Notes under the pieces: generated by a model
Seen by the model: only the letters and a program-made list of their open reading frames with translations
Database searches by the model: none
Told to the model about the DNA's origin: nothing
Shown: positions 52,325-61,422 of the stretch, in pieces
How positions within the stretch are numbered: position 1 is the stretch's first letter
How the letters are laid out: each line of letters begins with the position of its first letter
Position numbers and translations under genes: made by a program
Origin: Pseudomonas putida
GTDB taxonomy: Bacteria > Pseudomonadota > Gammaproteobacteria > Pseudomonadales > Pseudomonadaceae
NCBI RefSeq assembly: GCF_025905425.1
Contig: NZ_CP109603.1
Span: 1,834,001 to 1,898,000 of the forward strand
Length of the DNA stretch: 64,000 bases
Direction: 5' to 3'

Positions 52325-52552
52325 ATGTACAGGCGCTTTGTTGTGGTTCCTGCGGTACCGCGCCATAAAGAGGTCTTTCCTCGGCGCATTGGATTTCCCA
52401 GCGCCTTGGGGGAGGGCTACGACCTTTACGATACGCAAGAGAAAATGCGCCTCTGCCTGAGTTATTCGACACGCGCCGAAGCCGAGTTTGAATGTGCGTG
52501 CCGTAATGATTTTCAGGACAATAACGAAGCGAACTTCGTCGGTAATGCATGA
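52325..52552 (+). CDS. Hypothetical small protein
   Basis: A 75-residue protein starting MYRRFVVVPAVPRHKEVFPRR, with a mixed charged body and an acidic end. No known motif is recognised. It follows a possible promoter stretch (TATATACAGACTAATACTAAAG near 52281-52302, stated as parts) and precedes the MscS gene by about 125 bp. The gap 52094-52324 holds no other gene. The coding call rests on the start context and composition only. Confidence 0.5.
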   Translation: MYRRFVVVPAVPRHKEVFPRRIGFPSALGEGYDLYDTQEKMRLCLSYSTRAEAEFECACRNDFQDNNEANFVGNA

Positions 52553-52678
52553 GCCAGGCCCTGCAGCAATAGCGGTGGTTTAGGTGACGAGCCTGCTTTC
52601 GTAGGGGCAAGAGGCGGTCAGTGACAGCTGTGCTATCACTACAGGGATGCCGTCCGTCCGAAGGCCAGGGAGTGAGCG

Positions 52679-54316
52679 ATGAATCACCTGTTTCGTGTGT
52701 TGCTGGTGTTGTTGGCCCTGGTGCCTTTGGCGGGGCAGGGCAATGACGCCGCCACCATCGCCACCGAAGGCATACCGGCCGAACCGGCCGAGCTGACGAT
52801 CGCCAACCGCAGCATTTTCACCTTCCACGCCACGTTGCTTGGGGAGACGCCGGCTGCACGGGCGCAGCGGGCAGCGGCCGTGATCGAAGAGGCACTGCGC
52901 GGCACTGATGAGTTGCACGTCAGCGTCGACCCGATCCTCAGCAGCCACCTGGTGCTGCTGGGTGGGCGGCGAGCGTTTATCGTCGCGCCCCAGGACCTTG
53001 AGATCAGCGGCGCCGACACCCGCGAAGCGGCCGAGCAGGCTGCGGCGGTGCTGCGCCAGGTGGTCGAGGAGTCTGGCGAGGCGCGCAACCTGCATTTTCT
53101 GCTCAAGGCCTTGGGCTTGTCGGCCTTGGCCACGCTGATATACCTGGCACTGCTCAAGGGCGCCAACCGGGCCCGGCACAGACTGCGTGGGCGGCTGCCC
53201 CAGTTGATGCGCGAACGTGCCCGGCAGATTCGCGTCGGGCAGATGCCGCTGTTCGACATGCAGTACGTGTACCGGCTGATCGACAGCCTGCTGCGCTTGC
53301 TGTACTTGGCGGTGGTTGTGCTGCTGAGCTACCAGTGGCTGAGCTTTGTGCTGTCACAGTTCCCCTACACCCGGCCGTGGGGCGAAAGCCTCAACGTGCA
53401 CCTGCTCAACCTGCTGCGGTACCTGCTTGATGGCATTTTGCACGCCATCCCCGGGATTGCCGTGGCCATCATGATCTTCTTCATCGCCCGCGGCATCAGT
53501 GGCTTTAGCCGCCGCGTGCTGGAGCGCATGGCGCGCCCCGGCACGCTCAAGTGGCTGACCGAAGAGACGCTGCGGCCGACCATGCGCCTGACCTCGCTGG
53601 CGATCTGGCTGTTTGCCCTGGTCATGGCCTACCCGTACCTGCCGGGGTCGGGCACCGATGCCTTCAAAGGCCTGTCGGTGCTGCTCGGGCTGATGATTTC
53701 CCTGGGCGCAACCAGCGTTGTGGGGCAGGCGGCGGCAGGGCTTATTCTGACCTACTCGCGCACGTTGAAGGCCGGCGAGTACGTGCGGGTCGGCGACAAC
53801 GAGGGCACGGTGACCGAAGTCGGCATGTTCAACACCACGATCCGCACCGGGTTGGGCGAGGTGTTGACCTTGCCCAACTCGATGATCACCGGCTCCGTGA
53901 CGCGCAACTATTCCCGCGCAGTGCAGGGCCAGGGTTACATCGTCGATACCGTGGTGACCATCGGTTATGACACGCCCTGGCGACAGGTGGAGGCGATGCT
54001 GGTGGCGGCTGCCGAGCGCACCGAGGGCATCCTCGACACGCCCAGGCCGCAGGTGTTTCAGACCGGGCTGTCGGACTTCTACCCTGAATACCGCCTGGTG
54101 GCCCAGGCCGTGCCAAGCGCACCTCGGCCGCGGGCGGAGTTGCTGAGTCTGCTGCATGCCAACATCCAGGATGTGTTCAATGAGCACGGCGTACAGATCA
54201 TGTCGCCGCACTACCTGGGCGACCCGGAGCAGGAGAAGTGGGTGCCGCGCGAGAAGTGGTTCACGGCACCGGCGCGCAGGCCGGACGGGGATGGCGAATC
54301 CCCTAACCAGAGTTGA
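52679..54316 (+). CDS. Mechanosensitive channel (MscS family)
   Basis: A 545-residue protein with a signal peptide (about residues 1-22), a periplasmic or helical N-terminal part, membrane segments (about 145-165, 195-235, 250-275, 300-345), and the pore helix and beta domain of MscS: GLMISLGATSVVGQAAAGLI (about 340-360), YVRVGDNEGTVTEVGMFNTTIRT and VLTLPNSMITGSVTRNYS. It should form a channel that opens under membrane tension. It is longer than E. coli MscS (286), like the MscM/YnaI group. The start at 52679 follows GGGAGTGAGCG. Confidence 0.9.
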   Translation: MNHLFRVLLVLLALVPLAGQGNDAATIATEGIPAEPAELTIANRSIFTFHATLLGETPAARAQRAAAVIEEALRGTDELHVSVDPILSSHLVLLGGRRAFIVAPQDLEISGADTREAAEQAAAVLRQVVEESGEARNLHFLLKALGLSALATLIYLALLKGANRARHRLRGRLPQLMRERARQIRVGQMPLFDMQYVYRLIDSLLRLLYLAVVVLLSYQWLSFVLSQFPYTRPWGESLNVHLLNLLRYLLDGILHAIPGIAVAIMIFFIARGISGFSRRVLERMARPGTLKWLTEETLRPTMRLTSLAIWLFALVMAYPYLPGSGTDAFKGLSVLLGLMISLGATSVVGQAAAGLILTYSRTLKAGEYVRVGDNEGTVTEVGMFNTTIRTGLGEVLTLPNSMITGSVTRNYSRAVQGQGYIVDTVVTIGYDTPWRQVEAMLVAAAERTEGILDTPRPQVFQTGLSDFYPEYRLVAQAVPSAPRPRAELLSLLHANIQDVFNEHGVQIMSPHYLGDPEQEKWVPREKWFTAPARRPDGDGESPNQS

Positions 54317-54386
54317 AAAATGCTAACCAAAGAGGGGTAGCACGCGAAAATAACGGCCTGAAGGATGGGGACTGCAAGCGCCTCAC

Positions 54387-54878
54387 TCAAATCAAGATGT
54401 AATCACTGCGTTGCACAATACCTCGATGCTCACCTTCAACCAAGTGCACATAGCGCCCCTCCAGCAGATCAATCGGTAAACAATCGTCAACATCGAGCAC
54501 CGCGTCGGTATGGGGTTTCAACCAACCCGCTGCCATACGCTCCTTACCCAGGCTCTTGGCTGCGGCTTTGTCGGTGGCGGCCACCAGCAGGTAACGATGC
54601 GCTTCGCCAAAGACCTGTTGCTCATAACCCCCCAGGTTCAGGAAGAACAGGCGCAGGGCCCTTGGCTGTGGCGCAGCCTGGCTGAATTCGATGCGATAGC
54701 CATCCACCCCATGCACTTCCAGCCAGGAATCGATGTGCAGCCCTTTCGGGCTGCCGAACCAGGCATTACGCAGCAGGGGGAAGGTTTGCTCCAGCGAGTC
54801 GGCCTGGGCAAATAGCACATCGTGGACTTCGATGCTGGCGCGGGGGTGGCGTCCGCCGAGCATGACGACGTAGAGCAT
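54387..54878 (-). CDS. DUF1543 domain protein
   Basis: A 163-residue cytoplasmic protein with LYVVMLGGRHPRASIEVHDVLF (split, residues 2-23), the hallmark of DUF1543, and a second similar half near YEQQVFGEAHRYLLVAATD. Its role is unknown. The start at 54878 follows CAGGATCAACC; the longer frame to 54908 adds ten unlikely residues. It converges on the MscS gene with a 70-bp gap. Confidence 0.75.
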   Translation of the reverse strand: MLYVVMLGGRHPRASIEVHDVLFAQADSLEQTFPLLRNAWFGSPKGLHIDSWLEVHGVDGYRIEFSQAAPQPRALRLFFLNLGGYEQQVFGEAHRYLLVAATDKAAAKSLGKERMAAGWLKPHTDAVLDVDDCLPIDLLEGRYVHLVEGEHRGIVQRSDYILI

Positions 54879-55116
54879 GGTTGATCCTGCATTCTCGAAA
54901 AGTGTCATGGCGATGATGACACATTGAGTCCTTCGCTGTTCATGAGGCGTACACCCTTGGTGTTGCCTCCTGGCCTAAGCCGGTCTCGGGCCTTAATCAT
55001 CGCGCCCCATGCGCACGCCCAAAGCAGCTTGCAACCCCCTCCAAGGCAGCGTACCTGGCGCTATGCCCGCTTCTGATAATCGCCTCCAACACCGAGCCCA
55101 CGTTTTGGAGCGCGTC

Positions 55117-56301
55117 ATGCACAACAATAAGAAACTTTCGCCTCGTATCCTGACGGCTGTCATCGCCAGCCTTTCGACCCTGGGCCTGAGCGGCGTCGCC
55201 GAGGCCGAGATCATGCTGTACGACAAGGACCAGACGACGTTTTCCACCGACGGTTACATCAACGCCTTTTACGTCAACAGTGATGTCGACCGGGCGGGCG
55301 ACCAGTTCGACCGCCGCCAGTCGCGGGTCAAGATGGGGTTTTTGCCCAACTACCTGGGCTTCAACATGGGCAAACAGGTGGATGACCTGAAGCTGGGGGC
55401 GCGTGCCTCGTTCTGGGTCACCATCAACGACAGTGAAACCAACGGCACCGACACCGCCATCGATGTGCGTCAGTTCTACGGCACCGTGGCCAACCCCGAG
55501 TGGGGCGAGGTGCTGATCGGCAAGGACTTCGGGTTGTTCGCGCGTTCCAACATCCTGCTCGACGAGCTGCTGGCAGGTTACGGCCAGGTCAGTGACAGCC
55601 TGGGCTTGGTGGACGGCGGCGGGGTGTCGTTCGGCAACATCGGCAGCGGTTATCCGTACCCGTTCCCCACGTCGCAGATCACCTACCGCACGCCGGTGAT
55701 GGACGGCTTGCGGGTAGCGGTCGGCATCATGGACCCGGTGGACACCAACGACAGTAGCCCGACCGGCAAGGCCTATCAGGAAAACCCCCGCACCGAGAGC
55801 GAGATCACCTACCAGTTCGACCTGGCCGGGGCCAAGATCTACAGCTGGCTCAATGGCAGCTACCAGACCTCTGACAACACCGACTCGACGGTCAAGTCGA
55901 TCACCTCCAAAGGGGTCGGCTACGGCGTGCAGGCGAAGATGGGCGGGCTTTCGCTCACCGGCTCCGGTTTCCAGGCCAAGGGCATCAACCCGTTCTTCAC
56001 CAACAACGCCGGCGAGCCGACCCTGCGTAATGTCGACAGCGACGGTTACTTGCTGCAGGGCTCGTACAAGGTCGGCAAGAACCGCCTGGCGTTGTCGTAT
56101 GGCAAGACCAAGGACGATGGCAACGGCGTGGTAGGCAGTGGCGCGGATTACGAGACTCGCGGTGTGGCGCTGTTCCATGACGTTAATGCCAACCTTACGC
56201 TGGTGGCTGAGTACAACCAGTTTTCGATTGACGGGCATGACACCGGTGATCAGAACGAGGACACCGATACCCTTGCATTGGGGGCGGTGCTGACCTGGTA
56301 A
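55117..56301 (+). CDS. Outer-membrane porin (DcaP-like)
   Basis: A 394-residue protein with a signal peptide (about residues 1-30, ending GVAEA) and a beta-barrel body with many aromatic, Gly and Asp loops, ending LALGAVLTW, an aromatic C-terminus suited to Bam assembly. It resembles trimeric porins of the DcaP group or similar Pseudomonas porins. The substrate is unknown. The ATG at 55117 follows TTTTGGAGCGCGTC. A perfect terminator hairpin follows at 56309-56325. Confidence 0.85.
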   Translation: MHNNKKLSPRILTAVIASLSTLGLSGVAEAEIMLYDKDQTTFSTDGYINAFYVNSDVDRAGDQFDRRQSRVKMGFLPNYLGFNMGKQVDDLKLGARASFWVTINDSETNGTDTAIDVRQFYGTVANPEWGEVLIGKDFGLFARSNILLDELLAGYGQVSDSLGLVDGGGVSFGNIGSGYPYPFPTSQITYRTPVMDGLRVAVGIMDPVDTNDSSPTGKAYQENPRTESEITYQFDLAGAKIYSWLNGSYQTSDNTDSTVKSITSKGVGYGVQAKMGGLSLTGSGFQAKGINPFFTNNAGEPTLRNVDSDGYLLQGSYKVGKNRLALSYGKTKDDGNGVVGSGADYETRGVALFHDVNANLTLVAEYNQFSIDGHDTGDQNEDTDTLALGAVLTW

Positions 56302-56308
56302 ACCGCTG

Positions 56309-56325
56309 GGGCCGCTGCGCGGCCC
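56309..56325 (+). terminator. Terminator of the porin gene
   Basis: GGGCCGC (56309-56315) pairs with GCGGCCC (56319-56325) around TGC, followed by TTTCC, 8 bases after the porin stop codon. Confidence 0.7.
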
Positions 56326-56420
56326 TTTCCGGCCGGTCCCACAATGCCCGCGCAAGCCTGGTATGTCGGTCCATGCGCAAGCAACTGTCTTGCTCAATTT
56401 CTAAAAAATGATGCATTACC

Positions 56421-56505
56421 TGTGGGAGCGGGCTTGCCCCGCGAACACCGGCGAAGCCGGTGCCATGCATCGCGCAGCCCCATTGGCGGAGCAAGCCCGC
56501 ACCCC
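56421..56505. repeat. REP pair in the gap before the FIST gene
   Basis: A complete REP (TGTGGGAGCGGGCTTGCCCC, from 56421) is followed by GCGAACACCGGCGAAGCCGG and a degraded inverted REP (GGCGGAGCAAGCCCGC, ending 56500). The rest of 56302-56626 holds the porin terminator and, near the FIST gene, a promoter region without a clear motif. Confidence 0.8.
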
Positions 56506-56626
56506 AGCAATTTCACGTGCACACCCTTACTCCCATGGAACCGCCTACCCGCTACCCAAGTAGCATTCGCCCTCCAGGGCAGCCTTCGTACACTCAGCAC
56601 TCAGACAACCCGCGCCGGAGACCACG

Positions 56627-57790
56627 ATGCAGCAGGCCCAGAACGACGGGGTGGTCAGCGCCATGTCCCAGGCAACCGATGCGCGCCTGGCGGCCCAGGA
56701 TTTGGCGCGGCAGTTGCTGCACCCGCACCTGGGTTTTGTGTTGTTTTTCTGCTCTGCCGAATATGACCTGCGTGCGCTGGCCGAGGCCCTGGAACAGGGT
56801 TTCGGTGGCATTCGCCTGGTGGGCTGCACCAGTGCCGGCGAAATCACCCCGCTGGGCTACGGCCGCAATTGCGTAACGGCGGTGGGGTTCGATCACCGGC
56901 ACTTTTCCATCGCCACCGAACTGATTGATGAAATGGAGCACTTCAGCCTGATCGACGCCCAGCAGATGGTTGAACGGCTGGTCGGTACCTGTCGCAGCAA
57001 TACCCTGGCGCCCATCAAGGGCCACAGCTTTGCCCTGACCCTGCTCGATGGCTTGTCCAGCCGCGAGGAGATGGTCCTCACCGCCCTGAGTGCGGCGCTG
57101 GGGGACATTCCGCATTTTGGCGGCTCGGCCGGCGACGACAATTACCTGACCCGCACCCATGTGTACTTCGGCGGTGCGTTCCACAGTGGCGCGGCGGTGG
57201 TGGTATTGGTCAATACCTGGCTCGATTTCGAAGTGTTCACCACGCACCACATTCTGCCGCGGGAGGAAAAGCTGGTGGTGACCGGCGCCGATAGCGCCCA
57301 GCGCCGCGTCTTCGAGCTCAATGCAGAACCGGCTGCCGAGGAGTACGCCCGACACATCGGCGTGCCGGTTGCCAAGCTCGATCACCGGGTTTTCGCGGCC
57401 CATCCGCTGGCGGTGCGGATCCACGATCAGTATTACGTCCGGGCAATCCAGCAAGTGCATCCGGACCTGAGCCTGAGTTTCTACTGCGCGGTGGAAAACG
57501 GCATCGTGCTCACAGCCATGACACCGGGCCCGCTGTTGCCGAACCTGCACACCCTGTTCGACGGGCTGCACCAGCGCCTGGGCCCACTGCTGCTGACCAT
57601 TGGCTGCGACTGTTTCCTGCGGCGCCTGGAACTGGAAGACCACGACGGCCTGGAGCAGGTCGGCGCGTTCTTGCGCGAGCAGCGGGTCATGGGCTTCAAC
57701 ACCTATGGAGAACAGTTCAATGGCATGCACATCAACCAGACCTTCACCGGCGTCGCCATTGCCCGCAATCGACCACCGGTCAGCCGCTGA
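56627..57790 (+). CDS. FIST-domain sensor protein
   Basis: A 387-residue protein with FIST N (about 30-230; FVLFFCSAEYDLRALAEALE and GGSAGDDNYLTRTHVYFGG) and FIST C (about 235-380; EEYARHIG and LTIGCDCFLRRLELEDH) domains. FIST proteins bind small ligands and often pass the signal to a neighbouring kinase. The gene overlaps the hybrid kinase by about 30 bp, so they are coupled and probably act as one sensing unit. The location suggests it helps sense an alcohol or its oxidation state in the PQQ-dependent pathway. Confidence 0.9.
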   Translation: MQQAQNDGVVSAMSQATDARLAAQDLARQLLHPHLGFVLFFCSAEYDLRALAEALEQGFGGIRLVGCTSAGEITPLGYGRNCVTAVGFDHRHFSIATELIDEMEHFSLIDAQQMVERLVGTCRSNTLAPIKGHSFALTLLDGLSSREEMVLTALSAALGDIPHFGGSAGDDNYLTRTHVYFGGAFHSGAAVVVLVNTWLDFEVFTTHHILPREEKLVVTGADSAQRRVFELNAEPAAEEYARHIGVPVAKLDHRVFAAHPLAVRIHDQYYVRAIQQVHPDLSLSFYCAVENGIVLTAMTPGPLLPNLHTLFDGLHQRLGPLLLTIGCDCFLRRLELEDHDGLEQVGAFLREQRVMGFNTYGEQFNGMHINQTFTGVAIARNRPPVSR

Positions 57791-60023
57791 ACTGCAGGCC
57801 GAGGTCGCCCGGCTGCAGCACGAAAACTACAAGCTGCAGCGCATCAACGGCGCGCTGATCGAACGCGTCGAGTCGGGCGTGACGCGGGGCAACGACCCGT
57901 ACGCGGCGTTTCAGCATTCGGTGGTACTGGCCGAACAAGTCCGCGAGCGTACCGATGCCCTGAACCAGGCCATGGCCGAGCTCAAGGCCGGTAACCATTT
58001 GCTCAGCGAAGCCCGGCTGCGGGCCGAGACGGCCCACCAGCACTTGATCGACGCCATCGAAAGCATCTCCGATGCCTTCGTTTTGTTCGATCAAAACCAG
58101 CGGATCGTGCTGTGCAACAGCCGCTTCAAGGCGTTCTGGGCCAACAGCCGGGTGCGGATCATCGCCGGCATGCGCCTGGCCGAAGTAAGGCAGTTGATGA
58201 CCGCCAGTGGGCTATTCACCGAAGAGCCGCGCGGGCACGCCGATGAGCACCTGCTGTACCGCCTGCAGAACGGGCGCTGGCTGCAAGTCAGCGAACGGCC
58301 TACCTGCGAAGGCGGGCGGGTGATCCTGTTCACCGACATCACCGAGGTCAAGCTCAGCGAGACCTTGCGCCGCGAACAGGCGGTGGCGCAGAAGTCGCAA
58401 CTGATTCGGCTGATCACCGACCATGTTCCGGCGTTGATCGCCTACCTCAATGCCGACCTGGTCTACGAATTCACCAACAAGGTCTATGAAGAATGGTACT
58501 GCTGGCCCCCCGGCGTGATGCTTGGCCAGAGCCTGCGCGAGGCCCACAGCGAGCCGCATTACCAGCGCCTGGAGGCCTACGTGGCGCGGGCGCTGGCGGG
58601 GGAGAGCGTGACGTTCGAATTTGCCGAAAACAACATCAACGGCCAGGAGCGCTACATGCTGCGCTCCTACGTGCCTAACCGGCTGGCCAATGGCGAAGTG
58701 GTGGGGATCTTCGTGTTGATCCGCGACATTACCGAGCGCCGCAAAAGCGCCGAGGCGCTGCACCAGGCTTATCAGAACCTGGAGCAACGGGTGCGCGAGC
58801 GCACCGCCGAGCTGACCAGCCTCAACGACCAGTTGCTGCGCGAGATCGATGAGCGCAGCCGCGCCGAATCGCGCTTGCGCGAGGCCAAGCGCGAGGCCGA
58901 GCAGGCCAACCTGTCGAAAACCAAGTTCCTTGCCGCAGTCAGCCATGACCTGCTGCAACCCTTGAACGCCGCGCGGCTGTTCACCAGCGCACTGCTTGAA
59001 CGGCGTGAGCCGCAACACAGTGCTCAGCTGGTGCGCAATGTCAGCAACTCCCTGGAAGACGTGGAAAACCTGTTAGGCACCCTGGTGGATATTTCCAAGC
59101 TCGATGCCGGGGTGATCAAGGCCGATATCGCCCCCTTCGCCCTCAGCGAACTGATCGACAACCTCGCCGCCGAATACGCCCAGGTGGCCCGCAGCGAAGG
59201 GCTTGAACTGCACTTCGTGGGCTGTTCGGCCTTGGTGCACAGTGACATCCAGCTGTTGGCGCGTATCCTGCGCAACCTGCTTAGCAATGCCATTCGCTAC
59301 ACCCGCAGCGGCCGCGTCGTACTGGGCTGTCGGCGCCAGCGCCGGGGCCTGTGGATCGAAGTCTGGGACAGCGGGATCGGCATCGCCGAAGATCGCCTCG
59401 AAGAAATGTTCCAGGAGTTCAAGCGGGGCGATGTACAGCGCCCGGACCAGGACCGTGGCCTGGGCCTGGGCCTGGCCATCGTGGAAAAGATCGCGGGCAT
59501 ACTCGGCCACCGGATTCGAGTGCGCTCATGGCTTGGCAAAGGCTCGGTGTTTGCTGTCGAAGTGCCGCTGAGTGCCACCGCGCCCAAGGCTCAACCCAGC
59601 CTGGCAATCAGCGAGCCGATGCTCGAACGCCTGCGTGGGGCGCGGGTCTGGGTGCTGGATAACGATGCGGCGATCTGTGCCGGCATGCGCACCCTGCTGG
59701 AGGGGTGGGGGTGCCGGGTGGTCACCGCGCTGTCGGAGCAGGACCTGGCGCGCCAGGTGGACAACTTCCATGCCGAAGCCGACCTGCTGATCGCCGACTA
59801 CCACCTGGACAACGACTGCAACGGCGTCGATGCCGTGGCGCGGATCAATGCCCGCCGCGCGTTGCCGATACCGGCGATGATGATCACCGCCAACTACAGC
59901 AACGAACTCAAGCAACAGATCCGCGAGCGCGGCCACACCCTGATGCACAAACCGGTGCGGCCGATGAAGCTCAAGACTGCGATGAGCCATCTGCTGGCCA
60001 ACTGCACCCCACAGCCTCTCTAG
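57759..60023 (+). CDS. pedS1: Hybrid sensor histidine kinase
   Basis: A 754-residue kinase starting at a TTG (57759; [15 protein letters not shown]) inside the FIST gene. It has a coiled-coil start, two PAS domains (about 85-210 and 225-330), a coiled coil, HisKA with [18 protein letters not shown] (histidine near 398), an HATPase domain with [15 protein letters not shown] and GLGLGLAI, and a C-terminal receiver with [11 protein letters not shown] (aspartate near 680). Its order next to a LuxR response regulator and PQQ-associated genes matches the PedS1 (ErcS-like) kinase of Pseudomonas. It is convergent with the response-regulator gene, their stops sharing bases. The symbol rests on gene order and recall. 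Confidence 0.8.
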   Translation: MPAIDHRSAAELQAEVARLQHENYKLQRINGALIERVESGVTRGNDPYAAFQHSVVLAEQVRERTDALNQAMAELKAGNHLLSEARLRAETAHQHLIDAIESISDAFVLFDQNQRIVLCNSRFKAFWANSRVRIIAGMRLAEVRQLMTASGLFTEEPRGHADEHLLYRLQNGRWLQVSERPTCEGGRVILFTDITEVKLSETLRREQAVAQKSQLIRLITDHVPALIAYLNADLVYEFTNKVYEEWYCWPPGVMLGQSLREAHSEPHYQRLEAYVARALAGESVTFEFAENNINGQERYMLRSYVPNRLANGEVVGIFVLIRDITERRKSAEALHQAYQNLEQRVRERTAELTSLNDQLLREIDERSRAESRLREAKREAEQANLSKTKFLAAVSHDLLQPLNAARLFTSALLERREPQHSAQLVRNVSNSLEDVENLLGTLVDISKLDAGVIKADIAPFALSELIDNLAAEYAQVARSEGLELHFVGCSALVHSDIQLLARILRNLLSNAIRYTRSGRVVLGCRRQRRGLWIEVWDSGIGIAEDRLEEMFQEFKRGDVQRPDQDRGLGLGLAIVEKIAGILGHRIRVRSWLGKGSVFAVEVPLSATAPKAQPSLAISEPMLERLRGARVWVLDNDAAICAGMRTLLEGWGCRVVTALSEQDLARQVDNFHAEADLLIADYHLDNDCNGVDAVARINARRALPIPAMMITANYSNELKQQIRERGHTLMHKPVRPMKLKTAMSHLLANCTPQPL

Positions 60024-60685
60024 CGGCGCAGGTAATCGCCGAAATCGATATCGCCGGCACTGAGGATCGCCTGCACCCGGTTATGCACGTTGAGTTTGCG
60101 TAGGATCGCTGAGACGTGGGCCTTGACCGTGGTTTCGGCGATATCCAGGGTGTAGGCGATCTGCTTGTTTGACTCGCCCTTGGTCATGCGTTCGAGCACC
60201 AGCAGTTGTTTGCGGGTCAGGGCTTGGAGCATCTCGGGTGGGAAGCTTGGGGTATCGCTCTGACGCCGGCTGGTGCTGCTCTTGTTGGCGCGAATGATGT
60301 CGGGTGGCAGGTAGACATTGCCGGTGAGGATCTGCTCGATCGCTTCGATCATCTGCGAGCGCGGCGAAGACTTGGTAATGAACCCCACGGCGCCATAGGT
60401 GATGGCCTGCAGCACGATCTGCTTTTCCTGCTCGGCCGAGACGATCACCACCGGGGTGGTCGGTGCCTCGTTGCGCAGGGTGATCAGGCCGTTGAGGCCA
60501 TGCATGCCAGGCATGTTCAGGTCGAGCAGGATCAGGTCGAGGTCGTCATGCTCCAAGGTGAGCGCCAGGGCACTGTCCAGGTCGGCAGTCTCCATGACTT
60601 CGCTGCCTTGGAAGCCATCACTGATGACGTTATGGATGGCTTCGCGAAACAGAGGGTGATCGTCGGCAATCAGAATTTTGTACAT
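60020..60685 (-). CDS. agmR: LuxR-type response regulator (AgmR/ExaE-like)
   Basis: A 221-residue NarL-type regulator with a receiver domain (ADDHPLF near residue 7; [13 protein letters not shown] with the phospho-aspartate near 55; K near 105) and a LuxR HTH ([22 protein letters not shown], split, about 155-176, and [15 protein letters not shown]). It resembles AgmR (PedR1), ExaE and ErbR, which turn on PQQ-dependent alcohol dehydrogenase genes. It overlaps the stop of the kinase gene and is transcribed the opposite way. The ABC exporter and CXXCW protein downstream are expected members of its regulon. Confidence 0.88.
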   Translation of the reverse strand: MYKILIADDHPLFREAIHNVISDGFQGSEVMETADLDSALALTLEHDDLDLILLDLNMPGMHGLNGLITLRNEAPTTPVVIVSAEQEKQIVLQAITYGAVGFITKSSPRSQMIEAIEQILTGNVYLPPDIIRANKSSTSRRQSDTPSFPPEMLQALTRKQLLVLERMTKGESNKQIAYTLDIAETTVKAHVSAILRKLNVHNRVQAILSAGDIDFGDYLRR

Positions 60686-60742
60686 GGCCTTTTCACCTCG
60701 TTGTTATTGGATGGGGCGGGCATGCGTTTGCAGGCGGTGAGT

Positions 60743-61303
60743 TCAAGGGAAGGGTTCGGGTTGTGCGGGCTGCAGCGGCAGGTTGGCGGCTTCCCAGGCG
60801 TCCAGGCCGTCGCGGTACCAATAGAGATGCTTATAGCCCAGGGTTGCTGCGCGTTTTACCGCGTTCCAGCTTAACCAGCAATCGGAGCGGCAGTAAAAGA
60901 CCAGCGGTTGCTCCAAGCGGCCGGCGGTGGCTTTTTGCAGGTTGCGCACGAAGTAGTCTTGCCAGGCCGGGCTCAGTTCGCCGTCGCCAGTGTTGGCCAG
61001 CCAGTGGCTGCCGGGGAGGTTGGCATGGAGTTGGTCTTCGATGAAGCGGCCTTGCAGCCATTGCCGGCGATAGACGTCGATGAGCACCGGCCTCGGCTGT
61101 TGGCCCAACAGGCGCTGCAACGTGGTGGTGTCGATAACCTGGGCGCCATCGACCTGGTGCGGTGTCGGGCTGCGATAGAGGGTGGCGCGATAGCCCTCGG
61201 CGGTAAACAGCGCCGTGGTGTCGGCCTGGGCGACGCCCACCAACAGACTCAGCGAAAGGGCTGCCAGCAAAGGACGTGGCAGCCTGGGCAGGGCACGAGG
61301 CAT
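60743..61303 (-). CDS. PQQ-associated CXXCW motif protein (rhodanese-like)
   Basis: A 186-residue exported protein with a signal peptide (about residues 1-27, ending AQA) and a rhodanese-like fold with FYCRSDCWLSWNAVKRA, the C-x-x-C-W motif that names a family linked to PQQ-dependent catabolism. It ends with YKHLYWYRDGLDAWEAANLP. The start at 61303 follows AAGGAT. It probably works in the periplasm on a thiol, disulfide or metal step for the alcohol dehydrogenase or its cytochrome. The REPIN array lies just upstream of its leader. Confidence 0.85.
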   Translation of the reverse strand: MPRALPRLPRPLLAALSLSLLVGVAQADTTALFTAEGYRATLYRSPTPHQVDGAQVIDTTTLQRLLGQQPRPVLIDVYRRQWLQGRFIEDQLHANLPGSHWLANTGDGELSPAWQDYFVRNLQKATAGRLEQPLVFYCRSDCWLSWNAVKRAATLGYKHLYWYRDGLDAWEAANLPLQPAQPEPFP

Positions 61304-61372
61304 GGGGTTTATCCTTTTTGTTATAGGCCCATTACATGCCAGCGGTGGTGCTTTGTGAATGCGACGATAGAC

Positions 61373-61391
61373 ACTAAAGCCAGTACTAAAG
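61373..61391. promoter_or_regulatory. Repeated ACTAAAG motif before the CXXCW gene
   Basis: ACTAAAG occurs at 61373-61379 and 61385-61391, 12 bases apart, about 75 bases before the CXXCW start (on the minus strand CTTTAGT). Another copy with a flanking T/A lies at 52296-52302 before the small ORF at 52325. It may be an activator site, for instance of the AgmR-like protein; this is a guess. Confidence 0.3.
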
Positions 61392-61422
61392 TAGTAGGTG
61401 GCCAAGCGCTTGAAGAGCACCC

